Shown here: piece after piece, positions 34,860 to 44,980 of the stretch
How positions within the stretch are numbered: position 1 is the stretch's first letter
Layout: each line of letters opens with the position of its first letter
Assembly: GCA_963556495.2 (NCBI GenBank)
Contig: OY747713.1
Coordinates: forward strand, 5,766,821 to 5,830,820
Length of the DNA: 64,000 bases
Direction: 5' to 3'
Source: Valencia hispanica
Taxonomy: Eukaryota > Chordata > Actinopteri > Cyprinodontiformes > Valenciidae
Position numbers and translations under genes: made by a program
The notes under the pieces: model-generated
The model's database searches: none
What the model saw: the letters and a program-made list of their open reading frames with translations, nothing else
Told to the model about the DNA's origin: nothing

Positions 34860-35195
34860 TATTTCAATGGTGTTGAGGACTCAAACGCAGAGACGACGTA
34901 CGCGGGAGGATGTTGAAAGGATAAATTAATCAACGGAACAGACCAAGAAAACCGGTGTCAGCTTCTGACACAGTAACTGAACCAAAGAGTATTTATACTG
35001 GGGACTTTAATTACTGGATGCTACACAGGTGAGTAAAGGAACAGATGGGAAACAGCTGTAGAAGAGCAGGAAACTGGGGCACTTGGGTAAAAGCAACACT
35101 GGTAATCCAAAGCGGGAATGAAATGAAACACAAGATGCAACAACAGAACCAGAAGAATCAAACTAAACTCAAAGTCCAACAGATCCTGACAGATA
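34860..35195. repeat. Possible dispersed repeat
   Basis: 'tggtgttgaggactcaaacg', 'cagagac', 'atttatactgggga', 'aggtgagtaaagga' and a final 'agatcctgacag' resemble a common teleost non-coding repeat in content and order. No second copy lies in the window, so this is from recall only. Confidence 0.3.
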
Positions 35196-35199
35196 CTTT

Positions 35200-36639
35200 C
35201 AGAAACTTCATCCACTCCCTGTTTTCCCCTATGCTCTTTTTATTCAACTAAATCCATTTAAACTGTCAACTTTTTTTTTTTTACTAATTTGCTCTCCAGC
35301 TAATTTACTCAAACTTTGAAGATAATGCCACATAATGACCCTTTCATACAGTAGCTTTTTGCCATGCTTGTGTGAATACGCTGAATGGCTTTTTAATTTA
35401 CGGCAAAAAAAAACAACCTTTCAATCAAGCTGTTCTGAATGAGAAAAAACAGATAAAAATGTATTTCAGATGATAATTTGTGCATTTAAAAGCTCCAATG
35501 CTTAATTAGCTCAGCACCTTCAGAGCTGTTAGCAATTTGCTCTCGAGGGTGGCAGCTCTTTAAAATTTCACTCCTGCTTTCAAACGGACAAACCGGCCTT
35601 TGTGTGACATTTCCAAGCAGCCTGTAATTAGTTTTATTGTGATGTTTTTGCTTGTATAAGTATGTTGCTACAGTGAAAGCAATGACACCCTGTGGCGTAA
35701 ACTCATGACCTTTGCAGCACCTCCGGCCACGAAGGAAATCAGCACAGTCCGATTCCAGTTAGAAAAGCAGATTGCATGTCCAAACGCTACAAAGTCTTCA
35801 TTTCATACCAGTGATGTCAACTGTATGCATTATGTCATTCATATTCTCACAGACAGAGCAGAGAGGGGGTGGAGTAATATTGAGAGGTCAACTTAAAGCC
35901 ATGCATTAAAATTAAATCTGAATTAACAGTTCAGAAATCGTGAAAACACACTCAGTCCTGGAAACCGGCTTCATCTTCCTTGCTGGTCAAAGGAGCAGAA
36001 ATGTGACCACTTCCAGTTAATTGGAATGTCAAACGGCATCTTCAGTTTGAACTTTATGAACATGTAAATGTGCCTTTTAAGATCATTTCTCTGACCTGAC
36101 ATTTGTAGCGTCCTAAGAGGTCTGATAACGACAAAGCACGACAGCAAATAGCGGCTCCGAATGAGAAATCAATCCGACGACTCTGTCGCCTTCAGAGCTG
36201 CGAGCGCAGACCGTTTCATTACAGCTGCTAAAGCTGGAAAACTACATGAGCATCATTAAACTACTGGTAATGGCTTTTGGAGGTTTTTCTGGATCGTTCT
36301 TTACAGAGCTAAGCAATAAATCCAATTTTTATTTTTGCCACCAAATGATTACAAAAACAAATATATGTATATAATAAAGATATTAACAACATTCTGCAAC
36401 CCTTCTGACTAGCATGGCTTTTATTGAATATGTGGATGGGATCTATCAGGTCACCAGCCTTAGATAGAAATGTAACCGGGAATGTATTGGCTGCTGCAGC
36501 TTCCAGTCTGTGTGATGCGATCTGCTCAGATTAGGTTGTGGGTTCCTTCACACGGACAGTGGCTGAAAGTCCAGCACTTTTTAAAGCTGTAGCTCATTTT
36601 GCAGAGCCGGCGTTAATGGTTGCTACATGAGGATTACAT
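35200..36639. other. No repeat recognised; possible conserved non-coding DNA
   Basis: Includes 'atgcttaattagctcagc' (about 35500), a homeodomain-type core, and a base-balanced run at 36100-36250. No coding signal found. Confidence 0.35.
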
Positions 36640-36912
36640 GTTTCCCTGCTTCAACACACCTCAATCAAATGATGGTTCATTAGAAGAACCCCTGCAGAAG
36701 TCTGACATGCTGAGGAGCTAGTTGGACCATTTGAATCATGCAACTTGTTGGGGAAGGGGTGACATATGTGGGGTGACTTTTATTCTGTAAAGCACTTTGA
36801 ACTGCATTTTTTTTGTATGAAAAGCGCTTTATAAATAAAGTTTGATTGATTGACTGAACTAAAACTGACAGGACACCAGCCCTTGAGGACTGTAGCTGGA
36901 CACCCCTGACCT
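36640..36912. repeat. Dispersed element of the 3993-4525 family, split by a LINE tail
   Basis: Left half: 'ccctgcttcaacacacctca', 'cccctgcagaagtctgacat' and 'gaatcatgcaacttgttggg'. Right half (about 36858-36912): 'gacaggacaccagccc', 'ttgaggactgtagctggaca' and 'cccctgacctag'. The intervening 36750-36857 is a LINE 3' end. Confidence 0.55.
36750..36857 (+). mobile_element. Very short L2-type LINE 3' end inserted in the repeat
   Basis: 'tctgtaaagcactttgaact', 'gaaaagcgctttataaataa' and a tail of TTGATTGATTGA units are the standard last 100 bp of an L2/Maui-type LINE. 5'-truncated and non-coding. Confidence 0.65.
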
Positions 36913-39900
36913 AGAGCCTTTAGTTTTAGCCTTTATGAAACATACTGAAAATTTAATTAAAAAAAAAAAGTAAAGAAACATAATGGATGGGTTTTGTTTT
37001 GGTAAGCAATGATTTAATTAATGTTTAAGCAAAAGACTAACCTTTATGCATTCTTTGTTGCAAAAAAACAACCTATACTGTTTAACATTTTAATCAAGTC
37101 TTTGAATCTAACGCTCAACAAAACCACAGAAAGCAAATCAAATAAATTAATATTTAAAATCTTATAACTGTTTTCATTCATTTCTCCTTTTTCCCACAAC
37201 ATGCTGTATGATACCACAATATTTACCGTCTTCGCCCACCCTGGCACTACCTTCCTTCTTTCATACAACAATGTCTTCCTAGATATGTCTGCATGTGCAA
37301 AATGAAGTCCTGGAACTTCCTGCAAGAGTCAGGTCTCCCTGATGGTTCTGTGAGCAATGAACTCTAAGCTAACACCCAGAAGTCCAGGAAAGAAATCCAG
37401 GAGTTCAATCAAGATGTAGCAAGCCTACACAAACACAAAGAAGCCACCAAATGCTCCAAATGACCGGGCATCTCCAACATGTTCAGCACACCAAACCACA
37501 CTCTGGTCCTAGTAATAAGCTAGACGCTTTAATACTGAAGAAGGGAGGAAACAGGAATAAAAAGATCAGATTTATTCTCAACAGAAATTATTTTAGTTCT
37601 GCAGCTCATCAGACTTAATGATGTAGAAGAAAAGGCAGTGATGATAAGGTAAGATTTGATAACAAGGGTGATTATTAAAAATGTACTAAACATGATATTA
37701 AAATCCGTCCATAAAGTATTTATCCTGCAACTAGTTTTGCATTACCTTTAACGTCTGATAAATCAGGAGAACACCTGAAAGAAAATATATATCACAAAAA
37801 ATAAATATAGCAAGCTTGCACTGTAAGCTTTAAACATTTTTGTTTTAGCTTGTTAAGCCCTCTGGGCCTCTGAGACAGAAGAGCATCACAGCAGCCTCCG
37901 TCCTCATCAATGAAGCAGTACCTTCATCCAGCTCTGCTTTTTCTGCAGTGCTGGCCGGATCGGTCCTCGGAAAGCTGTTACTACAAGGTGGTCTCCAGGA
38001 GAACTGTAGCTGATTCTTAGCATGTTGTTGACCAGGAGGGTAACATGAGGATAGATCCTTCTACCCACTCAGGGAGACTGTCCCCAAGAGCAGAGTAGCA
38101 CGGAAACACTTACAGGGAAATTTGAAAAATGCTATTCAGCAGTTTTAAGCTACAACTTTGGACAAAAATATGCTTAAACTAAATAATCTTAAAAGAAACA
38201 ATGTAAAAAGTGGGAAAATCCATGCTTTTTAGGTATTTGACTTTTGGAAAAGCTTTAGAAACTTTAGAAATTTTAAGAAAACTCAAATAAGCTGAAAACT
38301 ATTTTCTTACCTTACCTCTTAGTTAGACTTCGAAAACAAAAAAGTAAACCCCAAACTTTGCCATAACTTTTATGAGCTCTAAGCCTGTATCTAATCCGGT
38401 TGTGCTTCCCTTTGTCACGTTCTTCTACCTTCTGTTGACAACCTGTCAGGGTCTGTGGAACAGGTCTGCCCAAGATCATCAGCCTGGACATGGGATGAAT
38501 GGACAGACTTATGATGATCCCTCCTCCACTCAAAACAGCAGCTCTAAAAATCTAAGCTTAAATGTATGTTCCTGTTTGAAGGAACATTTTCAAATCATTT
38601 CCACAGCACAGCTAAACTGCAAACATGATTTAATGACAAAGAACTTCAAAGTTTCAGATGTTCCCCTGGCACAATGAAACTAACATCAGGGTGTAATTTA
38701 TATGCATTTTGATCTTGGGCACACATTTTTCCACGGTTAAAATGACAACATTTCGGTACAGATAGGGTGCAACTCCTCTTAAAAAAAGAGAGAACATTGA
38801 ATTCAAGTAAGGTAGATATGAGTCGACATGTGTATTAATGGCCTAAACGTATATAAAACAATGGGAAATGTGAAGGACAAGCCCGGACGAAGACCCAAAA
38901 TAAATCTGGATCCATGTCCAAGTCCTTGTCCTACATTTGGGGTGAAGGTACAAGGCAGTAATCATTTCGCCAGATCACATGTTGTCCAAAAAGATGCTAA
39001 AAAGGTTTTAGCAATAAAAGCGCAGACAGGAAGGTCAGGGAGAACGTGATGGATGTTGCTTCATGGCATTCCACTAAAATCCACTAAGAATCGACTTAAT
39101 TTGCCTTACAAACATGAAGAAATCCCAATTTTTCTGCTTTTCTGATTTCTGCATCTTAAAGCAGATAAAAGAAAGCGGATCAATCGTGTCAGGAGCCGAG
39201 TGACAGGAACCGTAAAGTCAGAACATGAAAGACAGAAGTGGACCAGTTTTTTCCATAAGATGCTGAGACCTCTCAATATAACTAAAGGCTGAAAAATTCA
39301 GCGTACGGCTTTGATCCATCTTACATGTCTGCAGATAATCTATGATTAAAGCCTGACAGTAAAAACAAACCAAACTCATCTTTGTTTTACATCCCCGTTT
39401 GAAGAATTCAGAGGCGCAGCATTTAAATATAGAACAAGAGCTCCTCTCATCTCTGGACGCCAGCCTGATTTCCTAGAGCACACCAGAACACGGAGTTGAT
39501 GCAGGACTTAATAACTTTGATACATTTCAGTGATGCTGCCATGGAATGACTGACAAAACAGAATCAGCATGAACAGTAATAATATTTAACTGCGCACATA
39601 AGGTTATTATTGTGGTATTCAGTTTCTGCGGTGTCGGAGCTCGTGACAAAAACACAAACGGGTGGATTAGGTTTGAGTAGGCAAAAAATTCCCATTTTCA
39701 GGAACAGATTTTGGTTCAGTGATTCTGTTCTGTTGGACTTTGTTCTTGGTCATGAAGCCATTTCAGAGCAGATGCTGGAGAATAATGTAAAGAGGCTAAT
39801 AGATATTATTAAATTACTACAGCTGTATCAAAAGCTTCACAACACTGATCATCATAGTCGTTCCTTTAAATGATTTATTTAATCCGGAACCAGATTTTTT

Positions 39901-40059
39901 TTTCCTTTACTCCCCAACATACAACTAAAATAACTTTAAAAAAAAAACTTGGCTGCATAGGTTTGAGTTTATTGGATTTTCTCTAATTTACGAAGACTCA
40001 AAATTATGTATAAAGGCTGAAATGCACAGTTAAACGCAACATTATTCCTATCCTTGAAA
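36913..40059. other. No recognisable feature
   Basis: AT-rich DNA. The frames at 37044-37325, 38372-38677, 38828-39049 and 39610-39873 have no domain and no splice support. I see no element ends here. Confidence 0.4.
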
Positions 40060-40842
40060 GATTCCATCCAGCCATCCATTTTCTTCCGCTTATCCGGGGT
40101 CGGGTCGCGGGGGCAGCAGCGTAAGCAAAGAGACCCAGACTTCCCTCTCCCCAGCCACTTGTTCCAGCTCCTCGGGAGGAATCCCAAGGCATTCCCAGGC
40201 CAGCCGGCATGTCCTGGGCCTTCCCCTGGGCCTCCTCCCGGTGGGACGTGCCCGAAACACCTCACCAGGGTGGCGTCCAGGAGGCATCCTGACCAGATGC
40301 CCGAGCCACCTCAACTAGCTCCTCTCGATGTGGAGAAGCAGCGGCTCTACTCTGAGCCCCCTCCGGATGACTGAGCTTCTCACCCTATCTCTAAAGGAGA
40401 GCCCAGACACTCTGCGGAGGAAACTCATTTCAGCCGCTTGTATCTGTGATCTCTTTCTTTCGGTCACCGCCCAGAGTTCGTGACCATAGATGAGGGTAGG
40501 AACGTAGATCGACCGGTAAATCGAGAGCTTCGCCTTTCGGCTCTGCTCTCTCTTCACCACGACAGACCGGTAGAGCGCCCGCATAACTGCAGATGCCCCA
40601 ACAATCCGTCTATCGATCTCCCGCTCCATTTTTCCCTCATTCGTGAACAAGACCCCCAGATACTTAAACTCCTCCACTTGGGGAAGGACCTCATCCCCGA
40701 CCCGGAGAAGGCACCCCACCCTTTTCCGGCTCAAGACCATGGCCTCGGATTTGGAGGTGCTGATTCTCATCCCAGCCGCTTCACACTCGGCTGCGAACCG
40801 CTCCAGCAAAAGCTGTAGATCACGTTCCAATGAAGCCAACAG
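40060..40842 (-). pseudogene. 5'-truncated RTE-clade (Rex3-like) LINE copy
   Basis: On the minus strand it runs from S-L-E-R-D-L-Q-L, just after the reverse transcriptase catalytic box, through the connector (K-Y-L-G-V-L-F-T, Y-G-H-E-L-W) to the C-terminal R-P-R-G-R-P-R-T and P-P-E-E-L-E-Q-V-A-G, then the 3' end and two ATGG-type units. Two lesions are visible: an in-frame TAG at 40312-40314 where 43385-44816 has Gln, and a deletion of about seven codons after R-P-R-T near 40200. Insertion of short 3' pieces is typical of this LINE. The plus-strand frames over it (40480-40818, 40643-40879) are antisense shadows. Confidence 0.9.
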
Positions 40843-41339
40843 GACTAATCATTTTTCTAGCTTGTGTGTTTGTTTTTAGCTGTGACGTATCACGTGAGCG
40901 TTTTGATATGCATCAAGAGTTATAGCTGGATGTAACAGAGAGAAGCAGATAATTTTTAAAATAAAACATTAGACTCGAAAAATGAATAAAACGGAAATAC
41001 TGTCAGACTGGTACCAGTCCTGGGCCTGAGGGCTAGGGACCTCTGTTCTAGAATATCACATTGACACTTTCAAGCAAAGTTCTCGTCATTGAAGCCAAAA
41101 TATTTTTCTCTTGTTGGACTAGAAATCACCAGAATTTGGCTTGTCTAACTGTGCAGATCCAAATTTCGGTCCTCTTGAAGGTTCTTGTTTAGGAGTCAAT
41201 CCTTTTTATTCCTACTTGGTACCTTTCTGGTGTGTGGCAATGTAAAACTGGTCTTCCCTGCACCTTCCAATTCACAGCAGACTGATGCCTTGGTGGATCC
41301 TGGGTTCTTCTTGAACATCCTAACAAATTCCCCTTCACC
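40843..41339. other. No firmly recognisable feature
   Basis: A block at about 41010-41050, 'taccagtcctgggcctgagg', resembles a common fish repeat end but is too short to assign. The frame at 41196-41423 minus is not protein-like. Confidence 0.4.
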
Positions 41340-41735
41340 TTGGGGGTGACAGTTTTGGTTGAAGGGTCGAAACCTAGATAGAATTTGATGTTCCAACAGG
41401 ACTATGTCCCAAACAGACGTCAAAACTTGTTTCAGGATGGATATAGCAGGCTAACATTGACCACATAAAATAGCCTGACCTCTATTCTAAAGGTCAAAAG
41501 TCTGGCATATGCATAGAACCAACTTGTTTAAATAAAATCTACCAATTCTGTCAACCAAAGTGGTCAAATATCCAGCCAACACGACACTAGAAGCTTGTTG
41601 GTCGCTGCAAAAAGCATGTAGTTAATAGAGGAGGTGTATGTAAGCATAATATTGACCAGGTGTTGACAAGTCATTGATGTCTGAGATTGGTGTATGAAAA
41701 CCTTTGACCAGAACTGCAACAGCGCAAACAACCAA
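41340..41735 (+). pseudogene. Decayed Tc1-like transposase fragment, second family member
   Basis: On the + strand, 'ttccaacaggactatgtccc' followed by T-S-K-L-V-S-G-W-I and Q-A-N-I-D corresponds to the region around the second catalytic aspartate, which is itself disrupted. 'gagg(g)tggtcaaatatccagcc' equivalents (about 41560-41578) and 'agaagcttgttgg' match the C-terminal part. The right edge, 'gtgtatgaaaacctttgacc', parallels 'gtgtatgtaaacttctgacc' of the copy at 4660-5130. Many stops and frameshifts. Confidence 0.6.
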
Positions 41736-43384
41736 CAGAACAATGGGAAAAGCTCTTTGTTTACATTCATGTTTAACTCTGGTGTATTTTAATTGCCGCA
41801 TTAGCAAGATTAATGAAAACCAACAGAGCATAAAAGTGAAAATTAATGTTTGTGCAAGACAATTCATTAACAGTAAACTGTCAAGGTGTGGCTTTATTCT
41901 CAGACAACAGTTTTAACTCTCTGTTTTAATTAGATGCTTGTCAAAATAATGACTCGGAGGAAGAAAAAGTGGATAAAAAGTCATTTTTCGCTGATCAGTC
42001 AGATTTTTATTTCAGATACCTGCAGAAATCTTCCCTTTTGGAAGGAAAACAAAGTTTGAGTCAATTTCCTGGTTTTATACAGCATTAATTCCTGATGTAT
42101 GCTTATGAGGAGCAGACTTGAATCATTGTGTTTGACAGCGGTAGGAGTTTGTTCCTGAGCTGCTGCTGCAGCTTTGCTCGTAAATCATCATACAACGTTG
42201 TAATTAGTACACGCTACGTTGGCCCTGATTGATAGTGGTCGGGAAGACGGGCTGCAGCACACAAAGATTCACACACAGACAGAGGAGAACAAACAGTAAT
42301 CTGCGCTCCTTTACTTCACACCGAGAGACGGTTTATCAATAACGAAAGCAACAGTGTGTGTGTAGATTCATCCCGGAGAGTCCTGAGGTGTTGCCTCCTA
42401 ATTGAAAACTAAAAAAACAACCAAAGTGAAACAAACGACTTCTAAACAGACAGGCCTCATTAAAACAAATGAGAAATTCTGCTCATCTGTGCGACGTGTT
42501 TGTGATTTGCATGACAACAACAGCAGGGCGAGGAGAGACAAACGTAGCTGCTTGTAACCTTGTTATCGACACACACGCTGCAACCCACACACACACACAC
42601 ACCACCGGCAGTATCGATCAGAACTGAGCTACAGGGAGATCAGGTCAGCAGAGACACGTTTCTTAATGTGCTCCTCTTTCTTAACGGTGCACACTGCATC
42701 AGAAACAAACATCTGCACTGAGGGATATTGACATGAACTAATGAACCTGGAGACCAGTGTGGAAGCGTGTCCAGATGCACATGCTCTCTGACAATTCACA
42801 TGCAAATGCAAAATAACTAGACTGTTACAACGTTCAGCAATAAACTTTTATGATTTAGGTAGTTTTAACTGGATAACATGACTTTTTCATAGGTCTGCAC
42901 CAGAGGTCGCCTTAACCGAATATTAACCTGCTTCTAGAATGGTGACGGAAAAATCATGGGTCATGTTGACATTATAGTTCACACTCCTGACCACTGGGTG
43001 CAGACACGCAGACATTTTCAACTTTACACACAGAGTACAGGCAACTAAATCAACTGAAAAAAAAGAGATAGAACATCTGAGTTTCCCCTTAGACCTGGAC
43101 ACTGTACTTCATGCATCTTGCCAATCCGAAAGCTGACAGCATTTGAAGAGTTTTGGAAGCTTTGGAGCGCATCTATGGCCAGCAGCTGAACCACCGGTGC
43201 AAAAGGAACGCATACAGCGCGATTTCCTCCCACTTAACCGAGAATGTTCCCTGATTTTAAAACCTTGGGTGAAGTGGCGCTTGTAATTCCAGAGTCCAGT
43301 GTGGCAGCAAAGCGCGGATTCAGACTCCAGAACAATATCAAAATTCCTATGAAAAGTCGTCTGACCAGGGCAAAAGTCCGAAAC
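41736..43384. other. No recognisable feature
   Basis: AT-rich DNA with a (CA)n run at about 42587-42602. No element ends or splice-supported exons seen. Confidence 0.45.
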
Positions 43385-43416
43385 CCATCCATCCATCCAT
43401 CCATCCATCCATCCAT
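43385..43416 (-). repeat. ATGG-repeat tail of the LINE
   Basis: Eight CATC units on the + strand, that is (GATG)n on the element's sense strand. Short tandem GATG tails are described for Rex3/RTE elements. Confidence 0.9.
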
Positions 43417-43426
43417 TTTCTTCCGC

Positions 43427-44305
43427 TTATCCGGGGTCGGGTCGCGGGGGCAGCAGCTTAAGCAAGGACACCCAGACTTCCCTCTCCCCAGCCACTTGTT
43501 CCAGCTCCTCGGGAGGAATCCCAAGGCGCCCCCAGGCAAGCCGAGAAACATAGTCCTTCCAGCGTGTCCTGGGCCTTCCCCTGGGCCTCCTCCCGGTGGG
43601 ACGTGCCTGAAACACCTCACCAGGGAGGCGTCCAGGAGGCATCTTGACCAGATGCCCGAGCCACCTCAACTGACTCCTCTCGATGTGGAGGAGCAGCGGC
43701 TCTACTCTGAGCCCCCTCTGGATGACCGAGCTTCTCACCCTATCTCTAAAGGAGTGCCCAGACACCCTGCGGAGGAAACTCATTTTGGCCGCTTGTATCC
43801 GTGATCTTGTTCTTTCGGTCACCACCCAGAGTTCGTGACCATAGATGAGGGTAGGAACGTAGATCGACTGGTAAATCGAAATCTTCGCCTTACGGCTCAG
43901 CTCTCTCTTCACCACAACAGACCGGTACAGCGCCCGCATAACTGCAGATGCTCTACCAATCCGTCTATCGATCTCCCGCTCCATTTTTCCCTCATTCGTG
44001 AACAAGACACCCAGATACTTAAACTCCTCCACTTGGGGAAGGACCTCATACCCGACCCGGAGAAGGCACCCCACCCTTTTCCGGCTCAAGACCATGGCCT
44101 CGGATTTGGAGGTGCTGATTCTCATCCCAGCCGCTTCACACTCGGCTGCGAACCGCTCCAGCGAAAGCTGTAGATCACGTTCCGATGAAGTCAACAGGAC
44201 CACGTCATCTGCAATAAGCAGAGACCCGATCCTTAGGCCACCAAAACGGATCCCCTCAACACCTTGGCTGCACCAGAACATGCGGCCGCAGATCAGATGA
44301 GACAA
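43427..44305 (-). pseudogene. Reverse transcriptase catalytic box to C-terminus of the RTE LINE
   Basis: An uninterrupted 292-residue frame. The first 20 or so residues cross the deletion joint and are partly out-of-frame endonuclease sequence. I-A-D-D at residues 31-34 is the catalytic Y/F-A-D-D box with Ile in the first place. After it come the thumb/connector region (K-Y-L-G-V-L-F-T-N-E-G near residue 95) and the C-terminal R-R-P-R-G-R-P-R-T-R-W segment (about 232-242) before the short 3' end. No internal stop, so the copy is younger than 22862-23944. It cannot act as a polymerase because the fingers and palm upstream of the catalytic box are deleted. Confidence 0.9.
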
Positions 44306-44480
44306 AAAACAAGTCGATCATCGAGCTGCGGCCTAGGGTGTCCTGGTGCCAAGTGCACATATGGACACCCTTATGCCTGAGCATGGTGTTTGTTATGGAC
44401 AATCCATGACGAGCACAGAAGTCCAGTAACAAGACACCACTTGGGTTCAGATCGGGGGGGCCATTCCGCCCAACCACACC
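44285..44480 (-). pseudogene. LINE endonuclease-domain fragment, fused to the RT part by a deletion
   Basis: The minus strand reads [20 protein letters not shown], then [10 protein letters not shown] and [13 protein letters not shown]. This is the C-terminal half of an apurinic/apyrimidinic-type endonuclease, where the S-x-x-S-D-L-R/H-like end carries the catalytic His/Asp region in family members. It joins the reverse transcriptase sequence at about 44282, out of frame, so a large internal part of the ORF is missing. Confidence 0.8.
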
Positions 44481-44482
44481 CC

Positions 44483-44816
44483 CTCCTGGCCTTTACCCAT
44501 GGGGCCCGGCCAGGCTCAGCCCAAAGAGGTGAAATGGGCCCCCCTTCCCATGAGCTCACCACCTGTGGGAGGGGGCATAGGGGTTGGGTGCAATGTAGGA
44601 TGGGCCGTGGCTGAAGGCGGGGACCTTGGTGGTCCGATCCTCGGCTCCAGAAGCTGGCTCTTGGAACATGGAGCGTCACCTCTCTGGTGGGGAAGGAGCT
44701 GGAGCTGGTGTGCGAGATTGAGAGGTTCCGACTGGACATCGTCTGACTCGCCTTGACGCATGGCTTTGGTCTCTTTGAGAGTGGTTGGACTCTTTTCCAC
44801 TCTGGAGTTGCCCCCA
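44483..44816 (+). pseudogene. Inverted 5' UTR and endonuclease start of the same LINE
   Basis: On the + strand, GC-rich 'atggggcccggccaggctca', 'gagctcaccacctgtgggag' and 'gcggggaccttggtggtccg' precede a coding-like L-G-T-W-S-V-T-S-L-V-G-K-E-L-E-L-V and G-W-T-L-F-H-S-G-V-A-P, the beginning of the endonuclease domain. The orientation is opposite to the rest of the element. Stop codons occur (for example after D-I-V). Confidence 0.8.
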
Positions 44817-44887
44817 CTGATCTGAATATATGTCAAGTAGAACAACCGAGGCGGTACACACTGCAGATAAATGGTTACAAAATGTAT

Positions 44888-44980
44888 AAATCCATCCAGT
44901 GTCTATATCCACTTATCATGGCGGGGGGCTGGTGATGATTTCCAATGGTCATTGAGCAGCAGATGTTTGTCCAGGTAATT
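44888..44980 (+). repeat. Decayed copy of the 12318-12425 repeat
   Basis: 'atccatccagtgtctatatc', 'catggcggggggctggtgat' and 'tgtttgtccaggt' follow the order of the copy at 12318-12425. Just outside the LINE at 43385-44816. Confidence 0.4.

Larger units (their letters stand above)
43385..44816 (-). mobile_element. RTE-clade (Rex3-like) LINE with inverted 5' end and internal deletion
   Basis: The element ends at 43385-43416 in eight tandem CATC units, the ATGG tail on the minus strand. From there it reads back on the minus strand through C-terminal and reverse transcriptase sequence to about 44285, then jumps directly into endonuclease-domain sequence (44285-44480). From about 44483 to 44816 the sequence is the element's 5' UTR and endonuclease start, but on the + strand. 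Thus the 5' end is inverted, with its first bases at the junction. Components are given separately. Confidence 0.85.

Noticed and set aside
43385..43416. Tandem CATC repeats as a possible CRISPR-like or independent microsatellite feature
   Set aside because: The repeats are the tail of the LINE; spacers are absent and the host is a vertebrate.
43835..44173. 112-codon plus-strand frame, with a near-identical one at 40480-40818
   Set aside because: Conserved between two places only because both are antisense to the same LINE reverse transcriptase. The minus-strand reading has the recognisable motifs.
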